This document shows, piece after piece, positions 1 through 9,272 of a stretch of 64,000 nucleotides of DNA. How positions within the stretch are numbered: the stretch's first letter is position 1; each line of letters begins with the position of its first letter. Position numbers and translations under genes: made by a program. Below the pieces are notes generated by a model, which saw only the letters and a program-made list of their open reading frames with translations, was not told where the DNA came from and ran no database searches. The stretch spans positions 6,386,001-6,450,000 of the forward strand of contig NZ_CP016279.1 in NCBI RefSeq assembly GCF_001542625.1, written 5' to 3'. Origin of the DNA: Streptomyces griseochromogenes (GTDB taxonomy: Bacteria; Actinomycetota; Actinomycetes; Streptomycetales; Streptomycetaceae).

Positions 1-98
1 GCTCGGCGCCGGTGGCCGGGTTCGACGTGATCACCCTGGACGGCGAGGGCCGCATCCGGCAGGTGCTGGGCTTCCTGGACCGAATTCCGGCGGCCTGA
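1..98 (+). CDS. SnoaL-like / NTF2-fold protein, C-terminal end
   Basis: Only the last 31 codons are inside the window; the gene is cut by the left edge. The visible tail ([20 protein letters not shown]) is typical of the last two beta strands of SnoaL-like (nuclear transport factor 2 fold) proteins, in which 'I...D.EGRI' and 'GFLD' recur. Members are small cone-shaped domains that act as cyclases, isomerases or of unknown role; nothing here shows a substrate. The stop TGA is at 96-98. The assignment rests on a short tail, so it is tentative. Confidence 0.55.
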   Translation, partial: SAPVAGFDVITLDGEGRIRQVLGFLDRIPAA

Positions 99-204
99 GC
101 CCGAGACCGCGATGAGTTTTCCCGCTCGCGGCGGTCAGGCGAGGGAAAGGACCGGGACCCGGATCCATGCGACCCGGAATAGATCACCGCGAGCGGAGAC
201 CATG

Positions 205-513
205 ATGAACATCACCGGCGGGACGACGAGCACCGCGGGGAAAGTGGACGAGGAATTCACCGCGGTCCTGTGCAAAAGCCCGGAGAAAAGCGGCTGGACC
301 TATGTGATCTGGCCGCGGTCCGTGGAATTCTTCGGCACCCGCGGACTGGTCAAGATCCGCGGCACCGTCGACGGCCATCCGTTCCGGAGCTCGTTCATGG
401 CGCTGGGCGACGGCACGCACAAACTGCCCGTGAAGACCGAGGTACGCAAGGCGATCGGCAAGGGCGAGGGCGACACGGTGACGGTCCGGCTTCTGGAGCG
501 GCTCAGCTCCTGA
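205..513 (+). CDS. DUF1905 domain protein
   Basis: A 102-aa protein whose middle part ([18 protein letters not shown], then [20 protein letters not shown] and a [13 protein letters not shown] segment) matches the DUF1905 beta-barrel family from memory. No catalytic residues or signal peptide are visible, so it is probably a small cytosolic protein of unknown function; some family members are fused to YdeI-type domains. Two adjacent ATGs exist at 202 and 205; GGAG at about 195-198 is better spaced for 205, and an in-frame ATG at 112 lacks a ribosome site. Its 3' end overlaps the convergent AraC gene by 11 bp. Confidence 0.78.
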   Translation: MNITGGTTSTAGKVDEEFTAVLCKSPEKSGWTYVIWPRSVEFFGTRGLVKIRGTVDGHPFRSSFMALGDGTHKLPVKTEVRKAIGKGEGDTVTVRLLERLSS

Positions 514-1420
514 CCGTCTCCCGGTAGCGCCGGGGCGCTACTCCGACCGTGCGTTTGAAGGCGTTGCTGAAGGCGCTCTCGGAGGTGTAGCCGACCGAGC
601 GGGCCAGTGCGGCGACCGGGGTGGAGTCCTGCCTGAGCGCGCGGGCGGCCAGGCTCATGCGCCAGTTCTGCAGGTAGGTGAGGGGCGGTACCCCCGCGGC
701 CTCCTTGAAACGCACGGCGAAGGTGGTCCTGGACATCGCGGCGGCCCGCGCCAGCTCCTCCAGTCGCCAGGGATGCGCCGGGTCGGCGTGCATCAGGCGC
801 AGGGCGGGGGCCAGCCGCTCGTCCGCCAGCGCCCGCAGCCAGCCGGCCGGCAGCGCGGCGGCCTCGCTGAGGCAGGCCCGCAACACCTGGAGGAACATCA
901 ACTGGGCCAGGTGGTCCGAGGAGAAGGCGGAACCGGCCCGGCCGTCGGCCATCTCCCGCATCAGCTGTGCGGTGAGCCAGCGCAGCACCGGCGCCTCGGC
1001 AGCGCCGGAGCGCACATGGATCAGCTCGGGCAGGGCCCGGCGCAGCAGATCGCCGCTGTCCCGGCTGAGGTCGATGTGCCCGGAGACGCACACCACCTCC
1101 TCTCCCCCGCCGAGCGCCCCCATACGGGTGCGCGGATCCACGGCGACCTCCGCCGGGTCGACCGGCTCCAGTCCCGGCTCGCTGCACAGGACGTACGGCC
1201 GCCGCCCGTCGGAGACCACGATGTCGCCCTCGGACAGTGCCACGGGTTCGGCCCCGCCCTCGGCGACGAGCAGGCAGCCGCCCCGCGCCAGGACGTTCAC
1301 CTTCAGCTTGTCGCGCCCCCGCAGCCGGACGGCCCAGCGCCCGCCGGCGGTGAAACCGCCGGAGAACACCCCGCGCGCGTCCGCGACGGCCAGAGCGTCG
1401 GAAAGGGGATCGGTGAACAT
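503..1420 (-). CDS. AraC family transcriptional regulator (cupin + HTH)
   Basis: A 305-aa DNA-binding regulator. The N-terminal half is the AraC-binding-like cupin ([20 protein letters not shown] start, then [16 protein letters not shown]) and the last 100 residues are a double helix-turn-helix AraC domain ([19 protein letters not shown], then [19 protein letters not shown] and APRRYR). It is transcribed away from the SDR gene at 1521, so the most likely target is that oxidoreductase; the shared 100-bp region would hold the site, although I see no clear repeat. The chosen start has no Shine-Dalgarno sequence, as is common for leaderless Streptomyces transcripts; an upstream in-frame ATG at 1459 only adds non-conserved residues. 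Confidence 0.9.
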   Translation of the reverse strand: MFTDPLSDALAVADARGVFSGGFTAGGRWAVRLRGRDKLKVNVLARGGCLLVAEGGAEPVALSEGDIVVSDGRRPYVLCSEPGLEPVDPAEVAVDPRTRMGALGGGEEVVCVSGHIDLSRDSGDLLRRALPELIHVRSGAAEAPVLRWLTAQLMREMADGRAGSAFSSDHLAQLMFLQVLRACLSEAAALPAGWLRALADERLAPALRLMHADPAHPWRLEELARAAAMSRTTFAVRFKEAAGVPPLTYLQNWRMSLAARALRQDSTPVAALARSVGYTSESAFSNAFKRTVGVAPRRYRETVRS

Positions 1421-1520
1421 GCTCGAACTATCGCGCAAGTAGTACGCACTCTCAAGCATTCATCGTTCGGAGCGGCGGATCTACGGTGGCTCCATGGCTC
1501 ACATCGAGGAGACCCCCACC

Positions 1521-2504
1521 ATGACCACCGCGCAGCAGCCCCTGCACTCAGGCTTCGGCGCCGCGTCCACCGCCGAGGACGTGATCAAGGGCATCGACCT
1601 GACCGGCAAGGTCGCGATCGTCACCGGCGGCTACTCGGGCATCGGCCTGGAGACGAGCCGAATCCTGCGGGCGGCGGGCGCCGAGGTCGTCGTACCGGCC
1701 AGGGACCCGGAGCGGGCCCGTGCCGCGCTGAAGGAGACGGACGGCGTCGCGGTCGAGCCGATGGACCTGATCGACCCGGCGTCCGTCGACGCCCTCGCCG
1801 AGAGGTTCCTGGCCTCCGGGCGTCCGCTGCACATCCTGGTGAACAGTGCCGGGATCATGGCGACGCCGCCGACCCGGGACGCCCGCGGGTACGAGGCACA
1901 GTTCGCCACGAACCACCTCGGCCACTTCCGGCTGGTGGCCCGGCTGTGGCCCGCTCTGGTGGCGGCCCACGGGGCGCGGGTGGTCTCGGTGTCCTCGCGG
2001 GGCATCCGCTTCTCGCCCGTCGTCTTCGAGGACCTGCACTTCGAGCACCGGGCCTACGATCCGTTCCTCGCCTACGGCCAGTCGAAGACCGCCAACGCGC
2101 TCTTCGCCGTCGAACTGGACCGGCGGGGCCGGGCGGAGGGCGTACGGGCCTTCGCCGTGCACCCCGGCCAGATCATCGACACCGGTCTCGCCAAGCACCT
2201 CTCCGAGGAGGCCCTGCGGGCGGCCGGCGTCCTCGACGAGGAGGGCCGCCCGGTGCGCGACCCCGCCCGGCAGCAGAAGACCGTCCCGCAGGGAGCGGCG
2301 ACCGGCGTGTGGTGCGCCACCAACCCCCGGCTCGACGGACTCGGCGGTGTCTACTGCGAGAACTGCGACATCAGCCCCGTGGTGACCGCCGGGAACGAGG
2401 CCGAGTGGAGGGCGCGACCGGGACTGCCCGGCGTACTGCCCTACGCCGTCGACCCAGAGGCGGCGGCCCGCCTCTGGGAGGTCAGCGAGCGGCTCACGGC
2501 CTAG
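1521..2504 (+). CDS. Short-chain dehydrogenase/reductase
   Basis: A 327-aa NAD(P)-dependent oxidoreductase with a classical SDR Rossmann fold: cofactor motif TGGYSGIG near the N-terminus, the NSAG-type strand (LVNSAG), catalytic Ser in VSVSSRG and YxxxK in YGQSK. The C-terminal part (VYCENCDISPV and a W near the end) is like the WWOX/retinol dehydrogenase-like SDRs. The substrate cannot be read from sequence. GAGGAG eight bases upstream favours ATG 1521 over ATG 1494. Divergent from the AraC gene and overlapping the convergent aldo-keto reductase by 4 bp, so regulation by that AraC protein is the natural inference. Confidence 0.92.
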   Translation: MTTAQQPLHSGFGAASTAEDVIKGIDLTGKVAIVTGGYSGIGLETSRILRAAGAEVVVPARDPERARAALKETDGVAVEPMDLIDPASVDALAERFLASGRPLHILVNSAGIMATPPTRDARGYEAQFATNHLGHFRLVARLWPALVAAHGARVVSVSSRGIRFSPVVFEDLHFEHRAYDPFLAYGQSKTANALFAVELDRRGRAEGVRAFAVHPGQIIDTGLAKHLSEEALRAAGVLDEEGRPVRDPARQQKTVPQGAATGVWCATNPRLDGLGGVYCENCDISPVVTAGNEAEWRARPGLPGVLPYAVDPEAAARLWEVSERLTA

Positions 2505-3505
2505 CGGTCGGCCTCCGGCCTGACGATCGCGTCGATCCGTGCCAGTTCCTCGGCGTCGAAGTCCAGGTTGCGGATCGCGCCGACGCTGTCGTCGATCTGC
2601 CGCGGGCTGCTCGCGCCCACCAGGGCGGAGGTGACCCGGCCACCGCGCAGCACCCAGGCCAGGGCCAGCTGGGCCAGCGTCTGGCCCCGGGACGTGGCGA
2701 TGTCGTCCAGGGCGCGCAGCCGGCCGACGAGGTCCTCGGTGACCGCGTCCGAGTTCAGGAAGGGGCTGTCGCTCGCGGCCCGGGAGTCCTCCGGGATGCC
2801 GTCGAGGTAGCGGCCGGAGAGCAGGCCCTGCTCCAGCGGGGAGTACACGATGGAGCCGACCCGCAGCTCGTCCAGGGCGTCCAGCAGGCCCTCGTCCTCG
2901 GGGCGCCGGTCGAGCATCGAGTAGCGCGGCTGGTGGATGAGGAGCGGGGTGCCCAGCTCGCCGAGGATGCGGGCGGCCTCACGGGTCTGCTCCGCCGAGT
3001 AGTTGGAGACTCCGACGTAGAGCGCCTTGCCCTGCTGCACCGCGGTGTGCAGGGCACCCATCGTCTCCTCCAGCGGAGTGTCCGGGTCGGGGCGGTGCGA
3101 GTAGAAGATGTCGACATGGTCCAGGCCCATGCGCTGCAGGCTCTGGTCGAGCGAGGACAGCAGGTACTTGCGCGAGCCCCATTCGCCGTACGGGCCGGGC
3201 CACATCAGATAGCCGGCCTTGGTGGAGATGACCAGCTCGTCGCGGTACGGCGCGAAGTCGGCCTTCAGGGCCTCGCCGAGCGCGGACTCGGCGGCGCCGG
3301 GCGGCGGGCCGTAGTTGTTGGCCAGGTCGAAGTGGGTGACGCCGAGGTCGAAGGCGCGGCGCAGGATGGCGCGCTGGGTCTCGACGGGCCGGTCGGGCCC
3401 GAAGTTGTGCCACAGGCCGAGCGACAGCGCGGGAAGCTTCAGGCCGCTGCGTCCGGTGCGCCGGTAGGGCATGTCGGCGTAACGGTCGGGGTGTGCGGTG
3501 TACAA
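2501..3505 (-). CDS. Aldo/keto reductase, L-glyceraldehyde-3-phosphate reductase type
   Basis: A 334-aa NADPH-dependent reductase with a TIM-barrel fold. The sequence opens with YRRTGRSGLKLPALSLGLWH and contains FDLANNYGPPPGAAES, which is highly characteristic of the YghZ/GprA (AKR14) branch that reduces methylglyoxal and L-glyceraldehyde 3-phosphate. The catalytic tetrad is visible: Asp and Tyr in DLANNY, Lys in STKAGY, His in YSHRPD. It is divergent from the LysR gene at 3617, which may regulate it, and overlaps the SDR stop by 4 bp. Family assignment is firm; the physiological substrate is inferred from the family. Confidence 0.92.
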   Translation of the reverse strand: MYTAHPDRYADMPYRRTGRSGLKLPALSLGLWHNFGPDRPVETQRAILRRAFDLGVTHFDLANNYGPPPGAAESALGEALKADFAPYRDELVISTKAGYLMWPGPYGEWGSRKYLLSSLDQSLQRMGLDHVDIFYSHRPDPDTPLEETMGALHTAVQQGKALYVGVSNYSAEQTREAARILGELGTPLLIHQPRYSMLDRRPEDEGLLDALDELRVGSIVYSPLEQGLLSGRYLDGIPEDSRAASDSPFLNSDAVTEDLVGRLRALDDIATSRGQTLAQLALAWVLRGGRVTSALVGASSPRQIDDSVGAIRNLDFDAEELARIDAIVRPEADR

Positions 3506-3616
3506 CGCGACTCCAGAGGGGTTGGCACACGAACTACCGACCTCACTCTTCCCCGAGCCGCACGCAGCGGTCCAACAGGAGAATCCGATGGAATTGTGCG
3601 GCTAGGCTTCTCAATC

Positions 3617-4531
3617 ATGGAACTGCGTCATCTCCAGCACTTCGTCGCGGTCGCCGAGGACCAGCACTTCACCCGGGCCGCCGAACGCCTGATGGTGTCC
3701 CAGTCCGGCCTGTCCGCCTCCATCCGGGCTCTGGAACGGGAGCTGCGGGCGCCGCTGTTCGTGCGCACCACCCGGCGGGTGACGCTCACCGAGGCGGGGC
3801 GCGCGCTGCTGGCGGAGGCCGAGCGGATCCTCGCGCAGGTGCGGTCGGCGCACGAGGCGGTGGCCGCCGTACAGGGGGTACTGCGCGGCACACTGGCGCT
3901 CGGCACCGAGCAGTGCATCGCCGGGGTGCATGTGGCACGGCTGCTGGCCGCCTTCCGGCGGCGCCACCCGGACGTGGAGATCCGGCTGCGGCAGGCCGGC
4001 TCGGGCGCCCTGGCCGAGGAGGTCACGGCCGGGCGGCTGGACCTGGCCTTCGCCTACCGCACCCAGGCCGACAGCGACCAGCTGCGCTCGGTCTCGCTGA
4101 CCAGCGAGCCGATGACCGTCCTGTGCCACCCCAGCCACCGGCTCGCCTCCGCGGGCGCGGCGCGCACGGCCGAGGACCTGGCCGGTGAGGTGTTCGTGGA
4201 CTTCCACCCGGACTGGGGTCCGCGCCGCACCACCGACGCCGCGTTCGCCGCGGCCGGCGTCCGGCGCACGGTCCCGCTGGAGGTCAACGACGTGCACAGC
4301 CTGCTCGATCTGGTCGACGAGAACCTCGGCATCGCCGTCGTACCGCGGCACTTCCGGCACAAGCGGCCCTCGCTCACGGCGCTCCCGCTGAAGGGCACGG
4401 GCGAGGCGGAGTACGAGACCGTGGCCCTGCTGCCGCCGGAGCGGGCCACCAGCCCCGCCGCCCGCGCGCTGGTCACACTCCTGGAAACAGGGGGGCTGGC
4501 ACCACCCCAGGACGGTCCCCAGGCCTCCTGA
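3617..4531 (+). CDS. LysR family transcriptional regulator
   Basis: A 304-aa regulator starting MELRHLQHFVAVAEDQHF with the canonical winged HTH (FTRAAERLMVSQSGLSASIR, LERELRAPLFVRT) and a LysR substrate-binding domain from about residue 90. TAGGCT at 3602-3607 followed nine bases later by the ATG suggests a leaderless message. The gene is divergent from the aldo-keto reductase at 3505; LysR proteins usually control the divergent neighbour, so that enzyme is the likely target. No effector can be deduced. Confidence 0.92.
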   Translation: MELRHLQHFVAVAEDQHFTRAAERLMVSQSGLSASIRALERELRAPLFVRTTRRVTLTEAGRALLAEAERILAQVRSAHEAVAAVQGVLRGTLALGTEQCIAGVHVARLLAAFRRRHPDVEIRLRQAGSGALAEEVTAGRLDLAFAYRTQADSDQLRSVSLTSEPMTVLCHPSHRLASAGAARTAEDLAGEVFVDFHPDWGPRRTTDAAFAAAGVRRTVPLEVNDVHSLLDLVDENLGIAVVPRHFRHKRPSLTALPLKGTGEAEYETVALLPPERATSPAARALVTLLETGGLAPPQDGPQAS

Positions 4532-4598
4532 TTCCGGCCGCCCGCCGCCGCAGACTCGTGACCGTCAACCACGTCAACGGCGGTCAGGAGTACGGCAG

Positions 4599-6101
4599 AT
4601 GGCAGAGCACACACGGCGGACGGTGCTGCGGGGCGCGGCCGGCGTCGCGGCGGCGGGCGCACTCGCCGGGGCCTCGGGGCATCCGGCGTCGGCCCGGCCG
4701 CGACGAGCCGGGGCGCAGCGTCGCTTTCCCTTTCTCGAGGGGGCGTTCGAGCCGGTCACCGAGGAACTGACGGCCTTCGACCTCCCGGTCACCGGCCGCG
4801 TCCCCCGCGAGCTGAACGGCCGCTTCCTGCGCAACGGCCCCAACGTCCTCGGCCTGGAGGACCCCCGCACGCACCACTGGATGCTCGGCGAGGGCATGGT
4901 GCACGGGGTGCGGCTGCGCGACGGGAAGGCGGAGTGGTACCGCAACCGGTGGGTGCGCTCCTCCCGGGTGGCCGAGAAGCTGGGCGAGCCCCACCCGGGG
5001 CCGGTGCCGCCGGAGGACTTCGCCTGCAACACGCATGTGATCCCTTACCAGGGGCGGATCCTCGCGCTGCAGGAGAGCGGTCCGCTGCCCTACGAGCTGG
5101 ACGACGAGCTGAACACGGTGGGCACCTACGACTTCCGGGGCACCCTTCAGGGGGCGTTCACCGCGCACACCAAGTACGACGCACGCGCCGGGGAACTCCA
5201 CGCGGTCGCCTACTATCCGGCCTGGGACCACGTCCGGCACCTGGTCGTGGACCCCGCCGGGCGCGTCGCCCGCACGACGCGGATCCCGGTGGCGGACGCG
5301 CCGATGATGCACGACTTCGCGCTCACCGAGAAGCACGTCGTCGTCTTCGACCTGCCGGTCACCTTCGATCCGGCGGCCGCCGGACGCGGCGCCCCGGTGC
5401 CGTACATCTGGAACCGCGAGCACCCCACCCGGGTGGGGGTCATGCGGCGGACCGGCGGCCCGGTGCGCTGGTTCGGTATCGACCCGGTCTTCTACTCGCA
5501 CACCCTCAACGCCTACGACGAGGGCTCGTCCGTGGTCGTCGACCTGACGACCTACCCGGCGCCGTTCCACGTCGCCGGACGCGGCTCCGACGGGCCGTAC
5601 GCGGCGGGCACCGCGAAGCTCGAACGCTGGACGGTCGACCTGCGCCACGGGTGCGTGCGGCAGCGGGTCCTGGACGACCGGCCGCAGGAATTCCCGCGGG
5701 TCAACGAGGAGTTGGTGGCCCACCGGCACCGCTACGGGTACTCGGCCTCGGCCGCCGAGATGACGCTCGCCTATCTGACCCCGGACGGCGGCAACCCGCC
5801 GGACCGGGCCTTCTCCAACGCGCTCCTCAAGCACGACCTGCTGCGCGGCACGGCCCAGGTGCACCGGCTGCCCCGGGGCGCGGCAGCGGGCGAGGCGGTG
5901 TTCGTGCCGCGCGAAACGGGCGGCGGAAAGGCCGCGGAGGACGACGGATACACGATCGCCTACGTCCACGACCCCGACCGGGGCGCAGCCGACCTGGTGA
6001 TCCTCGCCGCGCAGGACTTCACCGGCGAACCGGTGGCACGGGTCCACCTGCCCGGGCGGGTGCCGCTCGGCTTCCACGGGAGCTGGATAGCGGACGCATG
6101 A
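4599..6101 (+). CDS. Carotenoid (retinal pigment RPE65-type) oxygenase, Tat-exported
   Basis: A 500-aa member of the carotenoid cleavage oxygenase family, which splits C=C bonds of carotenoids or stilbenes using a non-heme Fe(II) held by four histidines. All four are identifiable: H190 (AHTKYD), H238 (MMHDFA), H301 (SHTLNAYDE) and H493 (FHGSW). The signature NGRFLRNGPN and GEGMVHGVRLRDGKAEWYRN are also present. The N-terminus carries a twin-arginine signal (HTRRTVLRGAAGVAAAGALA), so the enzyme is probably folded in the cytoplasm and exported, which is unusual for an enzyme acting on membrane carotenoids. No carotenoid synthesis gene lies nearby, although a light-response module is 14 kb away. 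Confidence 0.93.
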   Translation: MAEHTRRTVLRGAAGVAAAGALAGASGHPASARPRRAGAQRRFPFLEGAFEPVTEELTAFDLPVTGRVPRELNGRFLRNGPNVLGLEDPRTHHWMLGEGMVHGVRLRDGKAEWYRNRWVRSSRVAEKLGEPHPGPVPPEDFACNTHVIPYQGRILALQESGPLPYELDDELNTVGTYDFRGTLQGAFTAHTKYDARAGELHAVAYYPAWDHVRHLVVDPAGRVARTTRIPVADAPMMHDFALTEKHVVVFDLPVTFDPAAAGRGAPVPYIWNREHPTRVGVMRRTGGPVRWFGIDPVFYSHTLNAYDEGSSVVVDLTTYPAPFHVAGRGSDGPYAAGTAKLERWTVDLRHGCVRQRVLDDRPQEFPRVNEELVAHRHRYGYSASAAEMTLAYLTPDGGNPPDRAFSNALLKHDLLRGTAQVHRLPRGAAAGEAVFVPRETGGGKAAEDDGYTIAYVHDPDRGAADLVILAAQDFTGEPVARVHLPGRVPLGFHGSWIADA

Positions 6102-6128
6102 GGGCGCGCGATGCGCGATGGTGGACGC

Positions 6129-6644
6129 ATGCATGCGAAGGACATCCTCATCGACGGCTACGGCCGCATCCAGGAAGAAGTCCATGCCGCCCTCGACGGC
6201 CTGGGTCCGGACGGGCTGCACTTCCGTCCGGACCCCGGCACCAACTCCATCGCCTGGCTGGTCTGGCACCTCACCCGGGTGCAGGACGACCACATCGCCG
6301 ACGCCTTCGGCCTCGACCAGGTGTGGCTGTCGCAGGGCTGGGAGAAACGCTTCGGCCTCGACCTGCCCCGCCATGACACCGGCTACGGGCACAGTCCCGC
6401 GAAGGTCGCCAAGGTGCGGGTCGAGTCGGCCGGCCAGCTGACGGGGTACTACGACGCCGTCCACGAGCAGACCCTCGGCGCCCTGCGCTCACTCGCCGCC
6501 AAGGATCTCGAAGGGGTCGTGGACGAGCGCTGGGATCCCCCGGTCACGCTCGGGGTCCGCCTGGTGAGCGTCCTGTCCGACGACCTTCAGCACATCGGAC
6601 AGGCCGCCTACCTCAGGGGGCTGCTTCAGAGCGCGGCCGCGTAA
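6129..6644 (+). CDS. DinB-like / DUF664 four-helix protein
   Basis: A 171-aa protein of the DinB/YfiT superfamily (DUF664 branch). The family's metal site uses three histidines; here the H of [13 protein letters not shown] and the late ...[14 protein letters not shown] give the expected set. Actinobacterial members include mycothiol- and bacillithiol-dependent transferases, so a thiol-dependent detoxification role is plausible but unproven. ATG 6129 is preferred over 6111 because conservation starts at [14 protein letters not shown]. It follows the carotenoid oxygenase by 27 bp, so the two may be co-transcribed, and it overlaps the convergent add gene by 19 bp. Confidence 0.85.
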   Translation: MHAKDILIDGYGRIQEEVHAALDGLGPDGLHFRPDPGTNSIAWLVWHLTRVQDDHIADAFGLDQVWLSQGWEKRFGLDLPRHDTGYGHSPAKVAKVRVESAGQLTGYYDAVHEQTLGALRSLAAKDLEGVVDERWDPPVTLGVRLVSVLSDDLQHIGQAAYLRGLLQSAAA

Positions 6645-7696
6645 CCCGGCAGGACCACGTCCTCGATGAGGGCCTTGCGCTCGTCGAACGGGATGAACGC
6701 GCTCTTGAGGGCGTTCACCGTGACCGTGCGCAGGTCCTCCACGGTCCAGCCGGCCTCCTCGACCAGCAGGGACATCTCCCGGGTCATCGTCGTCCCCGAG
6801 ACCAGACGGTTGTCGGTGTTGAGGGTGACCCGGAAGCCCATGTCCTTCAGGGCCGTGATGGGGTGCTCGGCGATCGAAGTGGCGCAGCCCGTCTGAAGGT
6901 TGGACGTCGGGCACATCTCCAGGGCGATGCGGCGGTCGCGCACCCAGCCGGCCAGGCGGCCGAGCTTGCCGTCCACGATGTCCTCGGTGAGGCGCACGCC
7001 GTGTCCGATGCGCTGGGCGCCGCACACCTGGAGGGCCTGGTGGATGCTGGGCAGACCGTGCGCCTCGCCGGCGTGGATGGTGAAGGGCACGCTCTCGCGG
7101 CGCAGGTGCTCGAAAGCGTCCAGGTGGTCGGCGGGCGGGAAGCCGTCCTCGGCACCGGCGATGTCGAAGCCGACGACACCGGCGTCGCGGTAGGCGACCG
7201 CCAGGTCGGCGGCCTCGCGGACCCGGTCGAACATGCGCATGCCGCACAGCAGGGTGCCGACCCGGACGGGGGTACCGGCGGCGGCCGCCTTGGCCATGCC
7301 GGCGGCGAGGCCCTCCTGGACAGTCTCCACGACCTCGTTCAGCGTGAGCCCGCCCCGGGTGTTCAGCTCGGGGGCGTAGCGCACCTCGGCGTAGACGACG
7401 CCGTCGGCGGCGAGGTCGAGGACGTACTCCTCGGCGACGCGCAGCAGGCCCTCGCGGTTCTGCATGACGGCGAGGGTGTGCTCGAAGGTGGCTATGTAGC
7501 GGACCAGGTCGCCGGAGTTGGCGGCCTCGAAGTACCAGGCGGCCAGTTCTTCGGGGTCGGTGGTGGGCAGGGTGTGCCCGACCGCGGCGGCGAGCTCGAC
7601 GACGGTGGCGGGACGCAGGCCGCCGTCGAGGTGGTCGTGCAGGACGGCCTTGGGCAGGCGGCGGATCACTTCAGCGTCTACGCGCGTAGCAGTCAT
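6626..7696 (-). CDS. add: Adenosine deaminase
   Basis: A 356-aa zinc hydrolase that converts adenosine (and deoxyadenosine) to inosine in purine salvage. The motifs are complete: HDHLDG (two Zn-binding His), the HAGEAHG segment with catalytic Glu, RIGHG with the base His, CPTSN and the metal-binding Asp region NTDNR. The length fits bacterial Add. AAGGAAAG lies upstream of the ATG. The gene runs convergent to the DinB-like gene with a 19-bp overlap and sits downstream of a VOC gene on the same strand after a 78-bp gap holding a short tandem repeat. Confidence 0.95.
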   Translation of the reverse strand: MTATRVDAEVIRRLPKAVLHDHLDGGLRPATVVELAAAVGHTLPTTDPEELAAWYFEAANSGDLVRYIATFEHTLAVMQNREGLLRVAEEYVLDLAADGVVYAEVRYAPELNTRGGLTLNEVVETVQEGLAAGMAKAAAAGTPVRVGTLLCGMRMFDRVREAADLAVAYRDAGVVGFDIAGAEDGFPPADHLDAFEHLRRESVPFTIHAGEAHGLPSIHQALQVCGAQRIGHGVRLTEDIVDGKLGRLAGWVRDRRIALEMCPTSNLQTGCATSIAEHPITALKDMGFRVTLNTDNRLVSGTTMTREMSLLVEEAGWTVEDLRTVTVNALKSAFIPFDERKALIEDVVLPGYAAAL

Positions 7697-7738
7697 GGCG
7701 GGTCTTTCCTTGAGCAGGCGGTTCTGAGCGGCGTTGGG

Positions 7739-7770
7739 AGCGTGCGGCGGGAGGAGCGTGCGGCGGGAGG
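7739..7770. repeat. Tandem 16-bp direct repeat
   Basis: Two perfect copies of AGCGTGCGGCGGGAGG stand head to tail in the gap between the VOC stop and the add start. It could be replication slippage or a binding site; nothing distinguishes these. Confidence 0.6.
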
Positions 7771-7774
7771 AAGC

Positions 7775-8167
7775 TCAGTCGGCGGGCTGGAGCAGGTCCC
7801 AGCGGTTGCCGTAGAGGTCCTGGAAGACGGCGACCGTGCCGTACGACTCGTGGCGCGGCTCCTCCAGGAAGGTCACGCCGGCGGCGGTCATCCGGGCGTG
7901 GTCGCGGGCGAAGTCGTCGGTGTGCAGGAAGAACCCGACCCGCCCGCCGGTCTGGTCCCCGATCCGGGCACGCTGGTCCTCGCCCTTGGCTCGGGCGAGC
8001 AGCAGGCCGGTGCCGTGGTCCCGCGTCCCGGGCTCCACGACGACCCAGCGGGAGCCGTCCGGCCGGGGCTCGTCCTCGGCCAGCCGGAATCCGAGGGCCT
8101 CGGTGTAGAAGCGCACGGCCTCGTCGTAGTCGTCGACGACGAGGGTGACCAGGGCAACGCGTCGCAT
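7775..8167 (-). CDS. VOC family protein (glyoxalase/bleomycin resistance fold)
   Basis: A 130-aa vicinal-oxygen-chelate protein. It begins MRRVALVTLVVDDYDEAVRF, has FYTEALGFRL, the RWVVVEPG strand, GRVGFFLHTDDF and ends with DLYGNRWDLLQP, the usual E/H/D-containing metal-site topology of single VOC modules. Such small proteins include glyoxalases, fosfomycin/bleomycin resistance proteins and many of unknown substrate. ATG 8167 has GGAAGG upstream; an upstream in-frame start at 8245 would run through the promoter. A 20-bp palindrome over its -10 region suggests repression by an unlinked regulator. Confidence 0.88.
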   Translation of the reverse strand: MRRVALVTLVVDDYDEAVRFYTEALGFRLAEDEPRPDGSRWVVVEPGTRDHGTGLLLARAKGEDQRARIGDQTGGRVGFFLHTDDFARDHARMTAAGVTFLEEPRHESYGTVAVFQDLYGNRWDLLQPAD

Positions 8168-8198
8168 CGGGGCCTTCCGGTGGGGGTGGTTAGCCGGA

Positions 8199-8218
8199 GA
8201 GGTTATACGTAAAACCTC
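8199..8218 (-). promoter_or_regulatory. Palindromic operator over the VOC promoter
   Basis: The 20-bp imperfect palindrome has 6-bp arms GAGGTT/AACCTC around a TACGTA core. Read on the minus strand it includes TATAAC, a good -10 hexamer, placed 32 bases upstream of the VOC ATG. Such a site is typical of MarR, TetR or ArsR type repressors; no such gene is adjacent. Confidence 0.5.
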
Positions 8219-8342
8219 ACCGGCGCCAGTCACCTTCGCGGACACGTGCCACAGGTCCGTGCGAGGCGGTCCGGCAGGGCGTGCGCGGGCCTCCGGGGCG
8301 CTCGTGCCCGCGGGGGCCGCACGGGTCGCTCCGCAGCGCCCG

Positions 8343-9272
8343 TCAGGGCCTTTCCTCGCCCTGCGCGATCTCGACGCGGTGATGGAAGTCGGCCATCCCG
8401 GTCACCGAGGCGACGCAGGAGACGGCGGTGCAGGCGAGGAGGAGGGCGGCGATGCGGCGGCCGGACCGGCGCGGGGCGCGAGGGGCGGCCAGCAGGGCCT
8501 GGACGCGCCGCGGCACGGGGCCCGTCGTCGCGCCGGCGGCGAAGCCGGGGCGCTCGGACCGGGCGGCCTGGCCGGCGAGGGCGGCCCGGGCGATGGCCCG
8601 GGCGGTCAGACGCCGGTCGCCGACGCTGACGGCGGCGGCCTCGTCGGCGGCCCGCTCGGCGGCCAGGCGGATGGTCTCCCGGACCGGGCGCAGGGCGGGG
8701 TGGCAGTGGGCCGCGAGTTCGGCCGCCGCGAGGAAGTAGTGGTGGCCGCCTTCGTTGTGCGCCCGCTCGTGCGCGAAGAGTGCCTCCCGTTCGGGGCCGT
8801 CCAGGCTGCGCAGCATGGCGGTGGTGACGACGATGCGGTGCGGGCGGCCCGGCAGCGCATAGGCGTCGGGGCGCGGCGAGTCCACCACGCACAGGTCGCC
8901 CGCGACGGGACCGCGCCCGGCTTCGGTGCGGGCGGCCCTGAAGGCTCGGGTCTGGTGCAGGACCGAGCGGACGAGGGTCAGGGCGCACACGGCGAGGGCG
9001 CCGACGGAGGTCGCGGCGACGGGCAGGACGACGAGGTCGGAGGCGGTGCGCAGCGGGTGGACGAAGTCTCCGAGCGCGGCGAACGACGGCAGCTTGAGCA
9101 GGCCGGTCAGGACGAACGCGCCGAGCGCGGCCAGCGAGCAGCCCGCGAGGACGACGGCACAGCCGGTGACCGCCCACAGCGCGGCCGCCGGGGCCAGCCG
9201 GTCCAGGGCTCGCCGGGCCAGTGCCGGGAGGACGCACGGCAGCAGCAGCGGCAGCAGGAGCAGTGCGATCAT
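8343..9272 (-). CDS. M56 family membrane metallopeptidase (BlaR1-like)
   Basis: A 309-aa integral membrane zinc protease. It starts MIALLLLPLLLPCVLPALAR, has hydrophobic segments near residues 1-20, 35-60 and 85-105, the gluzincin motif HERAH (FAHERAHNEGG) in the cytosolic loop and one last membrane segment (IAALLLACTAVSCVASV). It lacks the penicillin-binding sensor domain of BlaR1/MecR1, as is normal for the short actinobacterial members. It overlaps the BlaI-type gene by 4 bp (ATGA), so the pair is translationally coupled: the protease is expected to relieve repression by cleaving the repressor. The signal it senses is unknown. Confidence 0.92.
   Translation of the reverse strand: MIALLLLPLLLPCVLPALARRALDRLAPAAALWAVTGCAVVLAGCSLAALGAFVLTGLLKLPSFAALGDFVHPLRTASDLVVLPVAATSVGALAVCALTLVRSVLHQTRAFRAARTEAGRGPVAGDLCVVDSPRPDAYALPGRPHRIVVTTAMLRSLDGPEREALFAHERAHNEGGHHYFLAAAELAAHCHPALRPVRETIRLAAERAADEAAAVSVGDRRLTARAIARAALAGQAARSERPGFAAGATTGPVPRRVQALLAAPRAPRRSGRRIAALLLACTAVSCVASVTGMADFHHRVEIAQGEERP

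Noticed and set aside
773..4531. 1252-codon open frame on the plus strand running through several genes
   Set aside because: Only its last 304 codons are the LysR gene; the rest is antisense to AraC and aldo-keto reductase genes or out of frame with the SDR, with Arg/Gly/Pro-rich shadow composition.
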